From NCBI GenBank assembly GCA_004347695.1, contig SLTK01000007.1, positions 598,823 through 662,822 of the forward strand: DNA of 64,000 bases. Direction: 5' to 3'. A program made the translations under genes and the position numbers. This DNA comes from Chloroflexota bacterium. GTDB lineage: Bacteria; Chloroflexota; Anaerolineae; Anaerolineales; Anaerolineaceae. Shown here in pieces: positions 1 through 8,754 of the stretch. Positions within the stretch are counted from its first letter, which is position 1, and each line of letters begins with the position of its first letter. Under the pieces are notes generated by a model. That model was given only the letters and a program-made list of their open reading frames with translations. It did no database searches and was not told the DNA's origin.

Positions 1-114
1 TGCTATTGATGACCTGGTGTTATCAACCTGCTCCTCGATGACGACCTGCTCCGGCAGCCCAAATATCTCTAAAATTAACGAAATGCCAAAGGCGTTAGAA
101 CAGAGATTGTTTAG

Positions 115-222
115 CTATCACAGGCAGAAGGATTGACTGCCACCTTAACTCCTGGGGATCGACCGTTACATCCGGCGACGTTTGAGAAATTAGCTCGATT
201 CTTTTATCAAGGCAATGAGTAG
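115..222 (+). pseudogene. possible 3' fragment of an unidentified gene
   Basis: An open frame after the TAG at 112-114 encodes about 35 residues with protein-like composition, ending in PLHPATFEKLARFFYQGNE and a TAG stop. There is no start codon with a ribosome binding site. I do not recognise a family. It could be the tail of a gene that is frameshifted, or chance. The rest of 1-300 shows nothing else I can support. Confidence 0.2.
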
Positions 223-317
223 TTTCATAAAGCGCACAAGCGCGGGGTGCAAAATCCATTTTAAGTTGTTACAATACGATGTTCTAATCTAGCAATCCAA
301 CCATAAAGGAGAGAATT

Positions 318-1559
318 ATGACCAGCGATTTTGACCAAACATTGCAGAAATATGCCGATTTGATCGTTCAGGTAGGGTTGAACCTGCGTGCAGGCCAAAA
401 GTTGATCGTTCGCGCGCCGATTCAAGCGGCGCCGCTGGCACGGCTGGTCACAATTAGCGCTTACCGCGCCGGAGCGCGGTTGGTGGACGTGCTGTACTCG
501 GATGAGGAAATCACCCTGGCCCGTTTCGAAAATGCGCCGCGCGATTCGTTCGCAGAATTCCCGGCTTACCGCGCCAAAGTGTTGGAAGAGTATGCAGCCA
601 ACGGCGACGCAATGCTTTCGATTTACGCCGAGAACCCCGATCTGCTCAAGGGGCAGGATCCGAACCTGATTGGGATTGCTACCAAAGCAACTGCCACCCA
701 TGCCAGGCCGTATTCGCAGTTGATTGCCCGCAACAACACTAACTGGCTGGTGGTCAGTATCCCGATCCCCTCCTGGGCCGCCAAGGTGTTTCCCGGCCTG
801 AGCGCCGACGAGCAGATGACAAAATTGTGGGACGCCCTTTTTGAAGTGACCCGGCTGAAACGGCCCGATCCGGTGGCAGATTGGAAAGAACATATTCGCC
901 AGTTGGGCGCCCGAAAAGAAATGCTGAACAACAAGCGATATGCCGCGCTTAAATACCGCGCTGCGGGGACAGACCTGACCATTGGCCTGCCGGATGGGCA
1001 CATCTGGTACGGCGGAGACGTCAAAGCAGCCAACGGTATCAACTTTATTCCCAATATGCCTACCGAGGAAGTCTTTACCATGCCGCACAAGGACCGGGTG
1101 GATGGCGTGGTTCGTTCCAGCCTGCCGCTCAGCTACAGCGGAACCTTGATCGAAAATTTCAGTCTGACCTTCAAGGGCGGTAAAGTGGTGGATTACAAAG
1201 CTGAAAAAGGTGAGCATGCGCTGAAGAATCTACTGGAAATGGACGAGGGCTCGGCCCGGTTGGGAGAGGTGGCACTGGTGCCGCACAATTCGCCGATTGC
1301 CCAGTCCAAATTAATGTTCTTCAACACGCTGTTTGACGAGAATGCCGCTTCGCATCTGGCGCTGGGACGCGCTTACCAGTTCACCATGCAGGGCGGCGAG
1401 CAAATGAACGAGGAACAGTTTGCGGCTGCCGGCGGTAACGTCAGCCTGGCGCATGTCGATTTCATGGTCGGTTCCGGCCAGATGGATATCGACGGCGTTT
1501 TTGCCGACGGTAAAACTGAGCCGCTGATGCGCAATGGCGAGTGGGTCACGCCGGTTTAG
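318..1559 (+). CDS. M29 family aminopeptidase
   Basis: Cytosolic metallo-aminopeptidase that removes N-terminal residues from peptides. The 413 aa length fits the AmpS/AmpT/PepS family (Peptidase_M29). Residues lining the two-metal site in that family can be placed here: E250 (in MPTEEVF), E317 (in ARLGEVALVPH), H346 and Y353 (around SHLALGRAY), and H379 and D381 (in SLAHVDFMVGS). The spacing is close to that of the Thermus and Staphylococcus enzymes. The ATG is preceded by GGAGAG at 309-314. The gene stands alone: the next gene is about 270 bp away behind a repeat-rich spacer. A role in peptide recycling is inferred from the family. Confidence 0.95.
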   Translation: MTSDFDQTLQKYADLIVQVGLNLRAGQKLIVRAPIQAAPLARLVTISAYRAGARLVDVLYSDEEITLARFENAPRDSFAEFPAYRAKVLEEYAANGDAMLSIYAENPDLLKGQDPNLIGIATKATATHARPYSQLIARNNTNWLVVSIPIPSWAAKVFPGLSADEQMTKLWDALFEVTRLKRPDPVADWKEHIRQLGARKEMLNNKRYAALKYRAAGTDLTIGLPDGHIWYGGDVKAANGINFIPNMPTEEVFTMPHKDRVDGVVRSSLPLSYSGTLIENFSLTFKGGKVVDYKAEKGEHALKNLLEMDEGSARLGEVALVPHNSPIAQSKLMFFNTLFDENAASHLALGRAYQFTMQGGEQMNEEQFAAAGGNVSLAHVDFMVGSGQMDIDGVFADGKTEPLMRNGEWVTPV

Positions 1560-1832
1560 TTTTTAAACCAGAGGGCTTAACTGTGGTCAGGGCAAGGAGA
1601 ACCCGGTGGCTGCCCGCACTCACAGAGCACCCGGTGGGTGGGGCACTCTGCGAGTGAGCCTGTCGAAGCCCGGTGAGTGAGCTTGTCGAAGCCAGCGCTT
1701 ACTCACCGCATGCCCTCCGACCCTTCGACCCTTCGACAAGCTCAGTGCAGGCATGCTCAGGGCACGAGTTAACGTAATAATTTGCCGACCGAAAAACCTT
1801 ATTTGGGTGTCCCCTTCGATTAAAATAGAAGC
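1560..1832. repeat. intergenic spacer with dispersed repeat elements
   Basis: The spacer holds a copy of the CTCACAGAG...CCC-type repeat (about 1618-1656). It also holds several copies of a 'cttcgacaagctcag'-type motif in both orientations (about 1662-1752), for example tgtcgaagcc at 1661 and 1687 and cttcgacaagctcagtg at 1734. No convincing ORF is present. Such elements are typical of dispersed intergenic repeats; their function is unknown. Confidence 0.6.
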
Positions 1833-2678
1833 ATGCTCCCAAACCGCATCTACTTTGGCGACAATCTATCCATTCTGCGGACGCTGCCCGCAGAATCGGT
1901 CGAGTTGATTTACATCGACCCGCCGTTCAACACCGGCAAGACCCAGGCACGCACCCAGATCAAAACGGAACGTAACCAGAATGGCAACCGCACCGGCTTT
2001 GCCGGGCAGCGCTATGAGACCATCAAAGTCGGCACGCAGGCCTACGCCGACCTGTTCGACGATTACCTGGCTTTCCTTGAACCGCGCCTGGTGGAAGCTC
2101 GCCGTCTGCTGACGCCCAACGGCAGCCTGTATTTTCACATTGATTACCGCGAGGTGCATTACTGCAAAGTGTTGCTGGACGGCATTTTTGGGCGCGAGTC
2201 GTTTCTCAATGAGATCATCTGGGCTTACGATTACGGCGCTCGGACGCGGAAAAAATGGCCGGCGAAACACGATAATATTCTGTGGTATGCCAAAAATCCG
2301 CAAGACTACATATACAATGTGGATGACATCGACCGCATCCCGTACATGGCGCCCGGTCTGGTAGGTCCGGTTAAGGCGGAGCGCGGCAAACTGCCAACTG
2401 ACACCTGGTGGCATACCATCGTGCCCACCAACAGCAGGGAAAAAACGGGTTACCCGACTCAGAAACCGCTGGGCATTCTGCGACGCATCCTGCGTGCATC
2501 GTCCAACCCGGACGGTGCGGTCATGGACTTCTTTGCGGGCAGCGGGACTACTGGCGCTGCCTGCCTGGAGTTGGGGCGGCGCTTCATCCTGATTGACGAC
2601 AATCCCCAGGCACTGGAAGTGATGCATAAACGCTTCGATAGCGCAGCCGAGATCGAATGGATTGGCATACCGGCCTGA
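1833..2678 (+). CDS. site-specific DNA methyltransferase (N6-adenine / N4-cytosine, beta-type motif order)
   Basis: Transfers a methyl group from SAM to an exocyclic amino group in DNA. The catalytic motif IV (DPPF, residues 29-32, in YIDPPFNTGKT) comes first. The SAM-binding motif I (DFFAGSGTTG, from about residue 232) comes near the C-terminus. This order is that of beta-class N6_N4_Mtase enzymes. At 281 aa it is a compact, complete enzyme. No restriction endonuclease or specificity subunit lies beside it, so it looks like an orphan methyltransferase. The AlkD-like gene starts 25 bp downstream, suggesting co-transcription. The target sequence cannot be read from the protein. Confidence 0.92.
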   Translation: MLPNRIYFGDNLSILRTLPAESVELIYIDPPFNTGKTQARTQIKTERNQNGNRTGFAGQRYETIKVGTQAYADLFDDYLAFLEPRLVEARRLLTPNGSLYFHIDYREVHYCKVLLDGIFGRESFLNEIIWAYDYGARTRKKWPAKHDNILWYAKNPQDYIYNVDDIDRIPYMAPGLVGPVKAERGKLPTDTWWHTIVPTNSREKTGYPTQKPLGILRRILRASSNPDGAVMDFFAGSGTTGAACLELGRRFILIDDNPQALEVMHKRFDSAAEIEWIGIPA

Positions 2679-2703
2679 GCCCGATAGAACCGGTAGAAAT
2701 TTG

Positions 2704-3390
2704 ATGAAACCAGAACCCCTCACTGCCGCGCAGTTAATTGAACGCATGCGTGAAATGGCTAACCCGGAAAATGCAGCCGGGATGGCGCGCTTTGGCATCA
2801 ATCCGGCCGATACCCTCGGCATTTCCATGCCGCAGTTGCGTGCGCTGGCGCGCGGGCAGCGCAACCATCAAACAGCGCAGGAATTATGGGCCAGCGGCAT
2901 CCACGAGGCGCGCATCCTGGCAGCTCTGGTCGATGATCCGGCGCTGCTGACCGGTGCGCAGATGGAGGACTGGGTGCAGGATTTCGACTCCTGGGACGTG
3001 TGCGACCAGGTGTGTATGAACTTGTTCGACCGCAGCCCGCTGGCCTTCGCGAAAGCCAGCGAGTGGGCCGGGCGCGAGCCGGAGTTTGTCAAGCGGGCCG
3101 GCTTTGCCCTGATGGCGTGCCTGGTGTGGCATGATAAGGGCGCGGCGGACCAGCGTTTTTTGGAATTTCTTCCGGTCATTCAACGCGAATCGACTGACCG
3201 GCGCAACTTTGTCAAAAAAGCCGTCAACTGGGCGCTGCGGCAAATCGGCAAGCGCAACCCGGCGCTCAATCAGGCGGCGATTATTGCAGCGCGTGAAATC
3301 CAGGCAATCGAATCGCCGGCGGCCCGCTGGATTGCAGCCGATGCGCTGCGCGAGCTCGAAAATTTACCTGCGGAGAAATTTAAACATTGA
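2704..3390 (+). CDS. DNA alkylation repair protein, AlkD-like
   Basis: Member of the HEAT-like AlkD family (DNA_alkylation), glycosylases that excise N3- and N7-alkylpurines. The protein is about 228 aa and alpha-helical throughout. Family-type segments include the N-terminal GISMPQLRALAR stretch, WDVCDQVC in the middle and RWIAADALREL near the end. I chose the ATG at 2704; an upstream in-frame ATG at 2662 would add 14 residues overlapping the methyltransferase end. It sits between a DNA methyltransferase and a nucleoside phosphorylase with minimal spacing, which suggests one transcript linked to DNA base modification, damage or salvage. That link is inference. Confidence 0.85.
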   Translation: MKPEPLTAAQLIERMREMANPENAAGMARFGINPADTLGISMPQLRALARGQRNHQTAQELWASGIHEARILAALVDDPALLTGAQMEDWVQDFDSWDVCDQVCMNLFDRSPLAFAKASEWAGREPEFVKRAGFALMACLVWHDKGAADQRFLEFLPVIQRESTDRRNFVKKAVNWALRQIGKRNPALNQAAIIAAREIQAIESPAARWIAADALRELENLPAEKFKH

Positions 3391-4154
3391 ATCACGATAG
3401 CCCCATTCTGGAGTTCGACCCTGCCCGCAGCGCGATCCTCGAACCGGACGGCGCCCCGACAAGCGAACCCGTTCCCGACCGCTGTGTTTTATGCTTTTTC
3501 CATGAGATTATCGAGCATCTGGTTGAACGACAGGCGCTGCGCCGCATCGGGCAGTTAAAGTCGGAGATCGGGCCGAACCCGCTCTATGTGCTCGAATACA
3601 ATGGCGCCCGATTGCTGGTGGCGCATCCCGGTGTAGGCGCGCCGCTGGCAGCCGGGTTTTTGGAAGAAATAATTGCCCTGGGTATCAACCGCTTTATCGT
3701 GACCGGCGGCTGCGGGGTGTTGGATCACGGCATTGCTGCCGGGCATCCGGTGGTGGTGACCAGCGCGGTGCGCGACGAAGGCACTTCCTACCATTACCTG
3801 CCGCCCTCGCGCGAGGTGACCGCCAGCCCGCACGCCTCGGCAGTGCTTGAGGCGGTATTGAAGGAACGCGGGCTGGAATATCGCACCGGAAAAACCTGGA
3901 CTACGGATGCGATTTACCGCGAGACCGCGCGCCGCCGCGACCGGCGGGTGGCCGAAGGTTGCTCGATCGTCGAGATGGAAGCGGCGGCGTTGTTTGCAGT
4001 GGCGCAGTTCCGCGGCGTCACGCTGGGACAACTGGTTTACGGCGGCGATCTGGTAGTCCCGGAGGGTTGGGATGGGCGCGGCTGGCACACACGCTCAACT
4101 GACCGCGAGTTGATGTTCTGGCTGGCGGTTGAGGCGTGTGTGAGGTTGGAGTGA
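3387..4154 (+). CDS. nucleoside phosphorylase family protein (PNP_UDP_1)
   Basis: Phosphorolytic cleavage of a nucleoside to base and sugar-1-phosphate is the expected activity; the substrate is not determinable here but the fold is uridine-phosphorylase-like. The 255 aa protein has the glycine-rich VTGGCGVLDHGIAAGH stretch, the VVTSAVRDEGTSYHY segment and the SIVEMEAAALFAVA motif, whose Glu-Met-Glu contacts ribose in this superfamily. It starts at a TTG that overlaps the TGA of the AlkD-like gene, with GGAGA about 10 nt upstream, so translation is probably coupled. The N-terminal 30 residues are less conserved-looking. Confidence 0.85.
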   Translation: MNHDSPILEFDPARSAILEPDGAPTSEPVPDRCVLCFFHEIIEHLVERQALRRIGQLKSEIGPNPLYVLEYNGARLLVAHPGVGAPLAAGFLEEIIALGINRFIVTGGCGVLDHGIAAGHPVVVTSAVRDEGTSYHYLPPSREVTASPHASAVLEAVLKERGLEYRTGKTWTTDAIYRETARRRDRRVAEGCSIVEMEAAALFAVAQFRGVTLGQLVYGGDLVVPEGWDGRGWHTRSTDRELMFWLAVEACVRLE

Positions 4155-4803
4155 ATGGACGTGTGCCATGTGCCAAGTGTCAAGTGCCACGTTCGGCAGA
4201 AATCATTCCGAGACTCTTCGACAGACTCACTCACAGAGTGCCCGGTGGGCAGCATGACAACTGAAAGGCCTTTGTCACCCTGAACGAAGTGATCGCGAAG
4301 CATCCTGTGGAAGGGTCTATCAACTAACGCCGAGATGCTTCACTACGTTCACTCACAGAGTGCCCTGCGGGCAACCATCGGACTTCGGCTGGCGCGTGCA
4401 AGTGGACTAATTAATCTTAACATCCACCCTGCGCAAAGCGCTCGAATTGTGTTTGCTTGTAGCGCAAACTTTAGTTTGCGTGGGCAAGCTGACAGCTTAC
4501 CCTACCAGCAGCGAACTAAAGCTTGCTCTACAAAGGGCAATGAGCAGGCATTAACCAGAGAGCCGCCTTTGCGAGGCGGCTCCTGTATTATTAGGCTGCG
4601 GCAACCTTATCGAATATCGAGGAGGGATGCCGCAGCCAGACGCTTACTACGATCTGTCATTCTAGCACCACCTCCTCTTCCATTGGGATGGCGGAGAAGG
4701 TTGACCTTGCGGTCAATGTATGGGTAGTATTGCATAAAAGGAAAAGGATGTCAAGCGACAGAACCACACCTTGCAAGTGGGATGCGAGTCGGCGCAGGCG
4801 TTT
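4155..4803. repeat. repeat-rich intergenic region
   Basis: No gene is supported in this spacer. It contains two copies of the CTCACAGAGTGCCC-type element (4228-4250 and 4351-4372). It also contains a palindrome pair: CGCAAACT/AGTTTGCG at 4463-4480 followed by AAGCT-GAC-AGCTT at 4486-4498, and a degenerate copy near 4510-4532. A GC-rich hairpin at 4560-4582 is listed separately. Confidence 0.6.
4560..4582. terminator. hairpin, possible terminator
   Basis: Perfect 8-bp stem GAGCCGCC/GGCGGCTC with a 7-nt loop. It lies between the convergent phosphorylase and DUF3048 genes. The following sequence is only weakly T-rich on either strand, so the terminator role is uncertain. Confidence 0.35.
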
Positions 4804-6012
4804 TCAATTCCAGTCGCTGATCAGCAGAAACTTGAACGCGCTGCCGTCTTGCTCGAAGGTGGCATTGGCCGTCAATACCTCCACCCAGGTCTTACCGGGT
4901 TTGAACGGCACCAGCTTGCCGTTGTCATCCACCAGCGTAATCACATCCGACTCAGCCAGCCGCTGCCACTTGACCGGCAGCACTTTCCCATCGCGCGCCA
5001 GGAAGGCCGGGCCGGTGCCTTGCATGTTGACCTCCAACAGCTCCACTTCGGGGCGCGGGTCGATGTCGGTGTGGCGCGCGTAGATGACCAACACATTTTC
5101 AAAAGCGATCGGCTCGCTGGTAGCTGCATCGGTCAACTGCTCATAAACCGGGTTATTACCGCTGAAATCATTGGCAGCATCTGAGAAACGCAGATACTTG
5201 CCGCTGGCTGCATCGTAATCCCAGCGGTTATAAATGGCGCTCGAAAAGCGCACATACACCTGCTCGCCGGGCTGGGCATCCACCGGGGCTTCCTGCTTGA
5301 ACAACATCCCGTCCAGATTCTGGCGCGTATTATCCATGTCGCGTCGCTCCAACAGTCCCCGCAGAGCAGTGGTATTGCTGATCAAGTAACTGTTGCTGCC
5401 TTCATTTTCTCGACAGATGGCCGGGCAGGTCCCCTCAGCCTCCAGGACCAACTGGCCGCCGAATTCGCTGGCCAACCGGTCATAGACCTGGTAGCTGGCG
5501 CTGCCAAAGACCAATATCGGTTTGTATGCGCGCATCAGGTTAATATCAATCAGGCGCCCGGAGCGGATGGGACGCACCTTCTCGGCATCCTCGCCATAAA
5601 ACAAGGCGGCAAAGCGCGTGGTGCCAAGCTCGCTGTAATATTCAAATACGATGTCCGCGTGTGACAGGCCAAACTGCGGGCGACCGGCGCGCGGCAGGTT
5701 TTGCACTTTGATCATGATCGGCCGGCGGTCCAGCAGCGTCGGATGAGTCACTCTAAGCCCGGTTAGCGGGTTGACGTCCAGGGGGAAGTCGGCCGGTCCG
5801 TAACCTTCCAGCGGGTAAAGCGGGGTAGCGGTTGTCGTCACCTCTGGGAGTGGGATCTCCGTGGGGGTGGCGGTTGCCTGCGGCAGGAAGGCGGTCGCGG
5901 TTGGCGGTGCAGCAGTGGCCGAAGCAACGGGCGTCGGCGTCGAGGTCACCCCACAGGCGGTCAGGAGGATGCTGAATAGGATGATCAAGACAAGCAGTCG
6001 AGGTTGTTTCAT
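4804..6012 (-). CDS. DUF3048 domain lipoprotein (YerB-like)
   Basis: Predicted secreted lipoprotein of about 402 aa. It begins with a lipoprotein signal peptide ending in LLTAC, followed by a Thr/Ala/Pro-rich linker. The rest matches DUF3048/YerB proteins: NPLTGLRV near the start of the domain, a REENGSNSYL-like stretch and a C-terminal KPGKTWVEVL segment. The biochemical role of the family is unknown; a cell-wall location is likely. I prefer the ATG at 6012 because GGGAG lies at a normal distance; a GTG at 6018 would add two residues but falls inside that site. It is convergent with the phosphorylase gene. Confidence 0.85.
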   Translation of the reverse strand: MKQPRLLVLIILFSILLTACGVTSTPTPVASATAAPPTATAFLPQATATPTEIPLPEVTTTATPLYPLEGYGPADFPLDVNPLTGLRVTHPTLLDRRPIMIKVQNLPRAGRPQFGLSHADIVFEYYSELGTTRFAALFYGEDAEKVRPIRSGRLIDINLMRAYKPILVFGSASYQVYDRLASEFGGQLVLEAEGTCPAICRENEGSNSYLISNTTALRGLLERRDMDNTRQNLDGMLFKQEAPVDAQPGEQVYVRFSSAIYNRWDYDAASGKYLRFSDAANDFSGNNPVYEQLTDAATSEPIAFENVLVIYARHTDIDPRPEVELLEVNMQGTGPAFLARDGKVLPVKWQRLAESDVITLVDDNGKLVPFKPGKTWVEVLTANATFEQDGSAFKFLLISDWN

Positions 6013-6184
6013 GTCCACTCCCGGTTCTCAATGCAGGCTTATCCCCTGGATGATACTGCCAAGTCGGCCTTTTTGCAACCGCGAGGCCTAATCAACGTAA
6101 ATTAACCAGAGAGTTACACTGTGGTTTTTAGAGATTCAAGAACAAAGATGAGCCAACCGGCGCGAGGGTATAATTTACCTCACG

Positions 6185-6997
6185 ATGATCCCCAAGCCTG
6201 AAACCTGGTCGAAGTTTAAATCCGTTGCCACCGGGCTGCTGATCCTGGCAGCGATTGCTTTGTTTGGCGTCTGGCTGATCCTGACGCCGGAGGGGCTGTT
6301 GGGAAAAGCCGATGCTATTGGCTATTCCGTTTGCCATCGGATTGCCGACCGGTCGTTCTTTATTGGCGGGCGGCAAACCCCGTTGTGCGCCCGCTGTTCT
6401 GGCATGTACCTTGGCATGTTGGCCGGTTTGCTGTTCCAACTGCCGTTCGGCCGGCGCACCCAGTTTCCACCGCTGAAAATTTCGATCCCATTGAGCATCC
6501 TGTTCATCGCCTTTAGCGTGGATGGGCTAAACTCCTTCATGCAATTTGTCCCCGACGCTCCGCTGCTGTACGAGCCGACCAACCTGCTGCGCTTGTTCAC
6601 CGGGGCCGGGCTGGGGATGCTGGTGCCGCTCTATTTGCTGCCGGTTTTTCACCAGACGCTCTGGGATAAAAGCGAGGAACGTCCGGCGCTGGAACGGTGG
6701 ACGCAAGCCGTGGGTTTGCTGGTTGTCATCGCGCTGGTTGCGTGGGCGGTATATTCCGAAATACCGGCGCTGCTGGTTCCCCTGGCGTTCCTGAGCGCAT
6801 TGACGGTTCCGCTCATTCTGGGGATGTGCTATGCTTTATTGTGGATACTGGCTTTCCATAAAGAGAACCGGTATGCCAGCTTAAAACAGGCATGGCGACC
6901 GCTGCTGGCGGGTTTAACCACGGCCATGCTGCAAATCGGGCTGATCGACCTGCTGCGTTATCGTTTTACCGGAACATGGGCAGGGTTTCAATTGTAG
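6185..6997 (+). CDS. DUF2085 family integral membrane protein
   Basis: The 270 aa protein has about seven predicted membrane segments. The family signature is clear in the first third: CHRIADRSFF, then PLCARCSGMYLG, a Cys/His-containing cluster exposed between helices 1 and 2. DUF2085 function is unknown; the paired cysteines suggest metal or thiol chemistry, but that is inference. Another membrane gene (DUF4126) follows after 24 bp with its own strong ribosome binding site, so the two are probably co-transcribed. Confidence 0.85.
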   Translation: MIPKPETWSKFKSVATGLLILAAIALFGVWLILTPEGLLGKADAIGYSVCHRIADRSFFIGGRQTPLCARCSGMYLGMLAGLLFQLPFGRRTQFPPLKISIPLSILFIAFSVDGLNSFMQFVPDAPLLYEPTNLLRLFTGAGLGMLVPLYLLPVFHQTLWDKSEERPALERWTQAVGLLVVIALVAWAVYSEIPALLVPLAFLSALTVPLILGMCYALLWILAFHKENRYASLKQAWRPLLAGLTTAMLQIGLIDLLRYRFTGTWAGFQL

Positions 6998-7021
6998 GGT
7001 CATAACCCTGGAGGAGAAGTT

Positions 7022-7594
7022 ATGCTGGAATTATTTGGGGTATTATCCGCATTTGGACTATCCGCCAGCGCCGGACTGAATGCTTATATCCCGCTGCTGG
7101 TGGTGGCGCTGCTGGCGCGTTTCACCGACCTGCTCAAACTGCAGCCGCCATGGGATGCACTGTCATCCTGGTGGACGATTGGGATTCTGGTGGTACTCTC
7201 CACTATTGAATTTTTTGCCGATAAATTTCCGGCGGTCAATCATGTCAACGATTTGATCCAATCGTTTGTCCGGCCGGCTGCCGGGGCGATCGTCTTTGCT
7301 GCCAGCGCCAATTTGGTCACAGACGTCCATCCGGTGCTGTCCCTCGGGTTGGGTCTGCTGGTGGCAGGCGGCGTGAACGCTGTTAAAACGCTGGCCGTGC
7401 GCCCGGCAGTTACAGCCACTACCGGCGGCGCCGGTAACGTGCCGGTCAGCATGGCAGAGGACCTGCTTTCGACCGTGGTGTCCATTCTGGCGGTGGTGGT
7501 GCCGGTGTTTATTGCCTGCTTGCTGGTGCTGGTTACTGCCTGGGTGATCTGGTTGATCTATCGCCGGGCCAGACGCGAACAATCAGCTTCCTAA
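7022..7594 (+). CDS. DUF4126 family membrane protein
   Basis: The 190 aa protein has about five hydrophobic segments and a glycine/alanine-rich first helix (GLSASAGLNAYIPLL) typical of DUF4126. The ATG is preceded by GGAGGAGAAG. Function is unknown. Its TAA stop overlaps by three bases the TAG stop of the convergent L,D-transpeptidase gene, leaving no room for a terminator between the two transcripts. Confidence 0.85.
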   Translation: MLELFGVLSAFGLSASAGLNAYIPLLVVALLARFTDLLKLQPPWDALSSWWTIGILVVLSTIEFFADKFPAVNHVNDLIQSFVRPAAGAIVFAASANLVTDVHPVLSLGLGLLVAGGVNAVKTLAVRPAVTATTGGAGNVPVSMAEDLLSTVVSILAVVVPVFIACLLVLVTAWVIWLIYRRARREQSAS

Positions 7595-8754
7595 GCGCCG
7601 CCAGCGCCGTAGTAGCTCGGGTCGGTGGGAGTCTGACCGGAGGGGTCCCAGACGTACACCCAATCGCCTTCCCTGGCCCACTGGAAGAGCCAGTTCGAGT
7701 CGCCCAGCGAGAAGTTAACGCAGCCGTGGGATTGTTCGTAACCAAACCAGGCGCGCCAGTATGCGCCATGCAGCGCGCGCGCCTGGTCATAGTACATCGT
7801 CCAGGGCACGTCTTGCAGGTAATAATAATCGGAGCGGTCGGGTTCGAATGCGCCGGACATGGTCTCGGTGGCTTTTTTGGAATAGATCTGAAACAGGCCG
7901 GGTTGAGTAAAAAACGGTTCGACGCCGGTCGCCACCAGGGTGGCAAATATTAGCTGGTTGTTTTCGTACACCGAAACGGTCTGGTCATACAGGTTGACTT
8001 CGATCCAGCGGCCGTTGGTAACACCTTCAGGCGGGGTGGTGTTGATCCGCACCTGACGGATGTAGCGGCGTTCGACCCACTGCCCGGGTCCGATCATATA
8101 CCAATCGGTTTTGTCCGCATTCTGCACGCTGTAAATCTGCACCACATCTTCACGTAGGAGTACTTTCTCCAGCAATACGGCAGAATAGGTGGGGGCGGCG
8201 CGCACCTCGGCGGTATCCACGATCCAGCCAAAGGAGTTACGCGGCGTGCGGCTAAAAACCAGACCTTGAAAGTCGGTGTAGGCCACCGGGGAGGCGCGCA
8301 TCCATTCGCCGCTGCGCAGTTGCACGTAAGGTTTATTGTTGAAATACCCGACGTTGATAAAGGAGACGTAACGCAACTGGCCGGGGTCGATGTAGCGCAC
8401 CGGGTTGACCTGCTGGGTGGCATCTTCGAAGGTGGTGTAAAGCGGCGCCTTTTCGGTAACATCCAGGTTGATGCGGGCGATCGATACCGGGCTGGTGTTG
8501 AGTGCCGGGTCGGGTTTGACCGCCGGCAGCGGGCGCGCTGGCACGGTCAGCCCGATTTTGGCCATTTCAGCCAACCGGGCAGAAGGGCCTAACGCCAGGC
8601 AGTCGCCCGGGTCAACGGGGTAGGCGTCCGGCAGGCACAGCGGTTGGGCCGTGTAGGGTTCGGCGGATTGCGCTCCGGCAGGCAAAAAGCTGAGCAGGGT
8701 GATGGCTAAGGCAAATAAAAGGCTTAGAACCCATAATTTAATTGCACGCTGCAT
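7591..8754 (-). CDS. L,D-transpeptidase (YkuD domain), secreted
   Basis: Forms 3-3 peptidoglycan cross-links or attaches proteins to peptidoglycan from tetrapeptide stems, outside the membrane. The 387 aa protein has an N-terminal signal peptide (LLFALAITLLSFLPAGAQS). A middle region of roughly residues 100-240 resembles SH3-like or repeat domains. The C-terminal YkuD domain carries the catalytic SHGC motif (H343, G344, C345) after a GAYW-containing stretch. An AGA-type signal cleavage site makes it a secreted rather than a lipidated protein. Gene end overlaps the DUF4126 stop. Preceded on its own strand by a spacer with no clear operon partner. Confidence 0.92.
   Translation of the reverse strand: MQRAIKLWVLSLLFALAITLLSFLPAGAQSAEPYTAQPLCLPDAYPVDPGDCLALGPSARLAEMAKIGLTVPARPLPAVKPDPALNTSPVSIARINLDVTEKAPLYTTFEDATQQVNPVRYIDPGQLRYVSFINVGYFNNKPYVQLRSGEWMRASPVAYTDFQGLVFSRTPRNSFGWIVDTAEVRAAPTYSAVLLEKVLLREDVVQIYSVQNADKTDWYMIGPGQWVERRYIRQVRINTTPPEGVTNGRWIEVNLYDQTVSVYENNQLIFATLVATGVEPFFTQPGLFQIYSKKATETMSGAFEPDRSDYYYLQDVPWTMYYDQARALHGAYWRAWFGYEQSHGCVNFSLGDSNWLFQWAREGDWVYVWDPSGQTPTDPSYYGAGGA

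Noticed and set aside
261-1217. Long minus-strand open frame opposite the M29 aminopeptidase
   Set aside because: It lies entirely within or opposite a clearly conserved gene and shows no family motif; typical antisense frame of GC-rich coding DNA.
1866-2864. Long minus-strand frame opposite the methyltransferase
   Set aside because: Antisense shadow of a gene with intact catalytic motifs; no domain-like sequence.
4335-5184. Plus-strand frames in the 4.3-5.2 kb region
   Set aside because: They cross repeats or are antisense to the DUF3048 lipoprotein gene and lack start signals.
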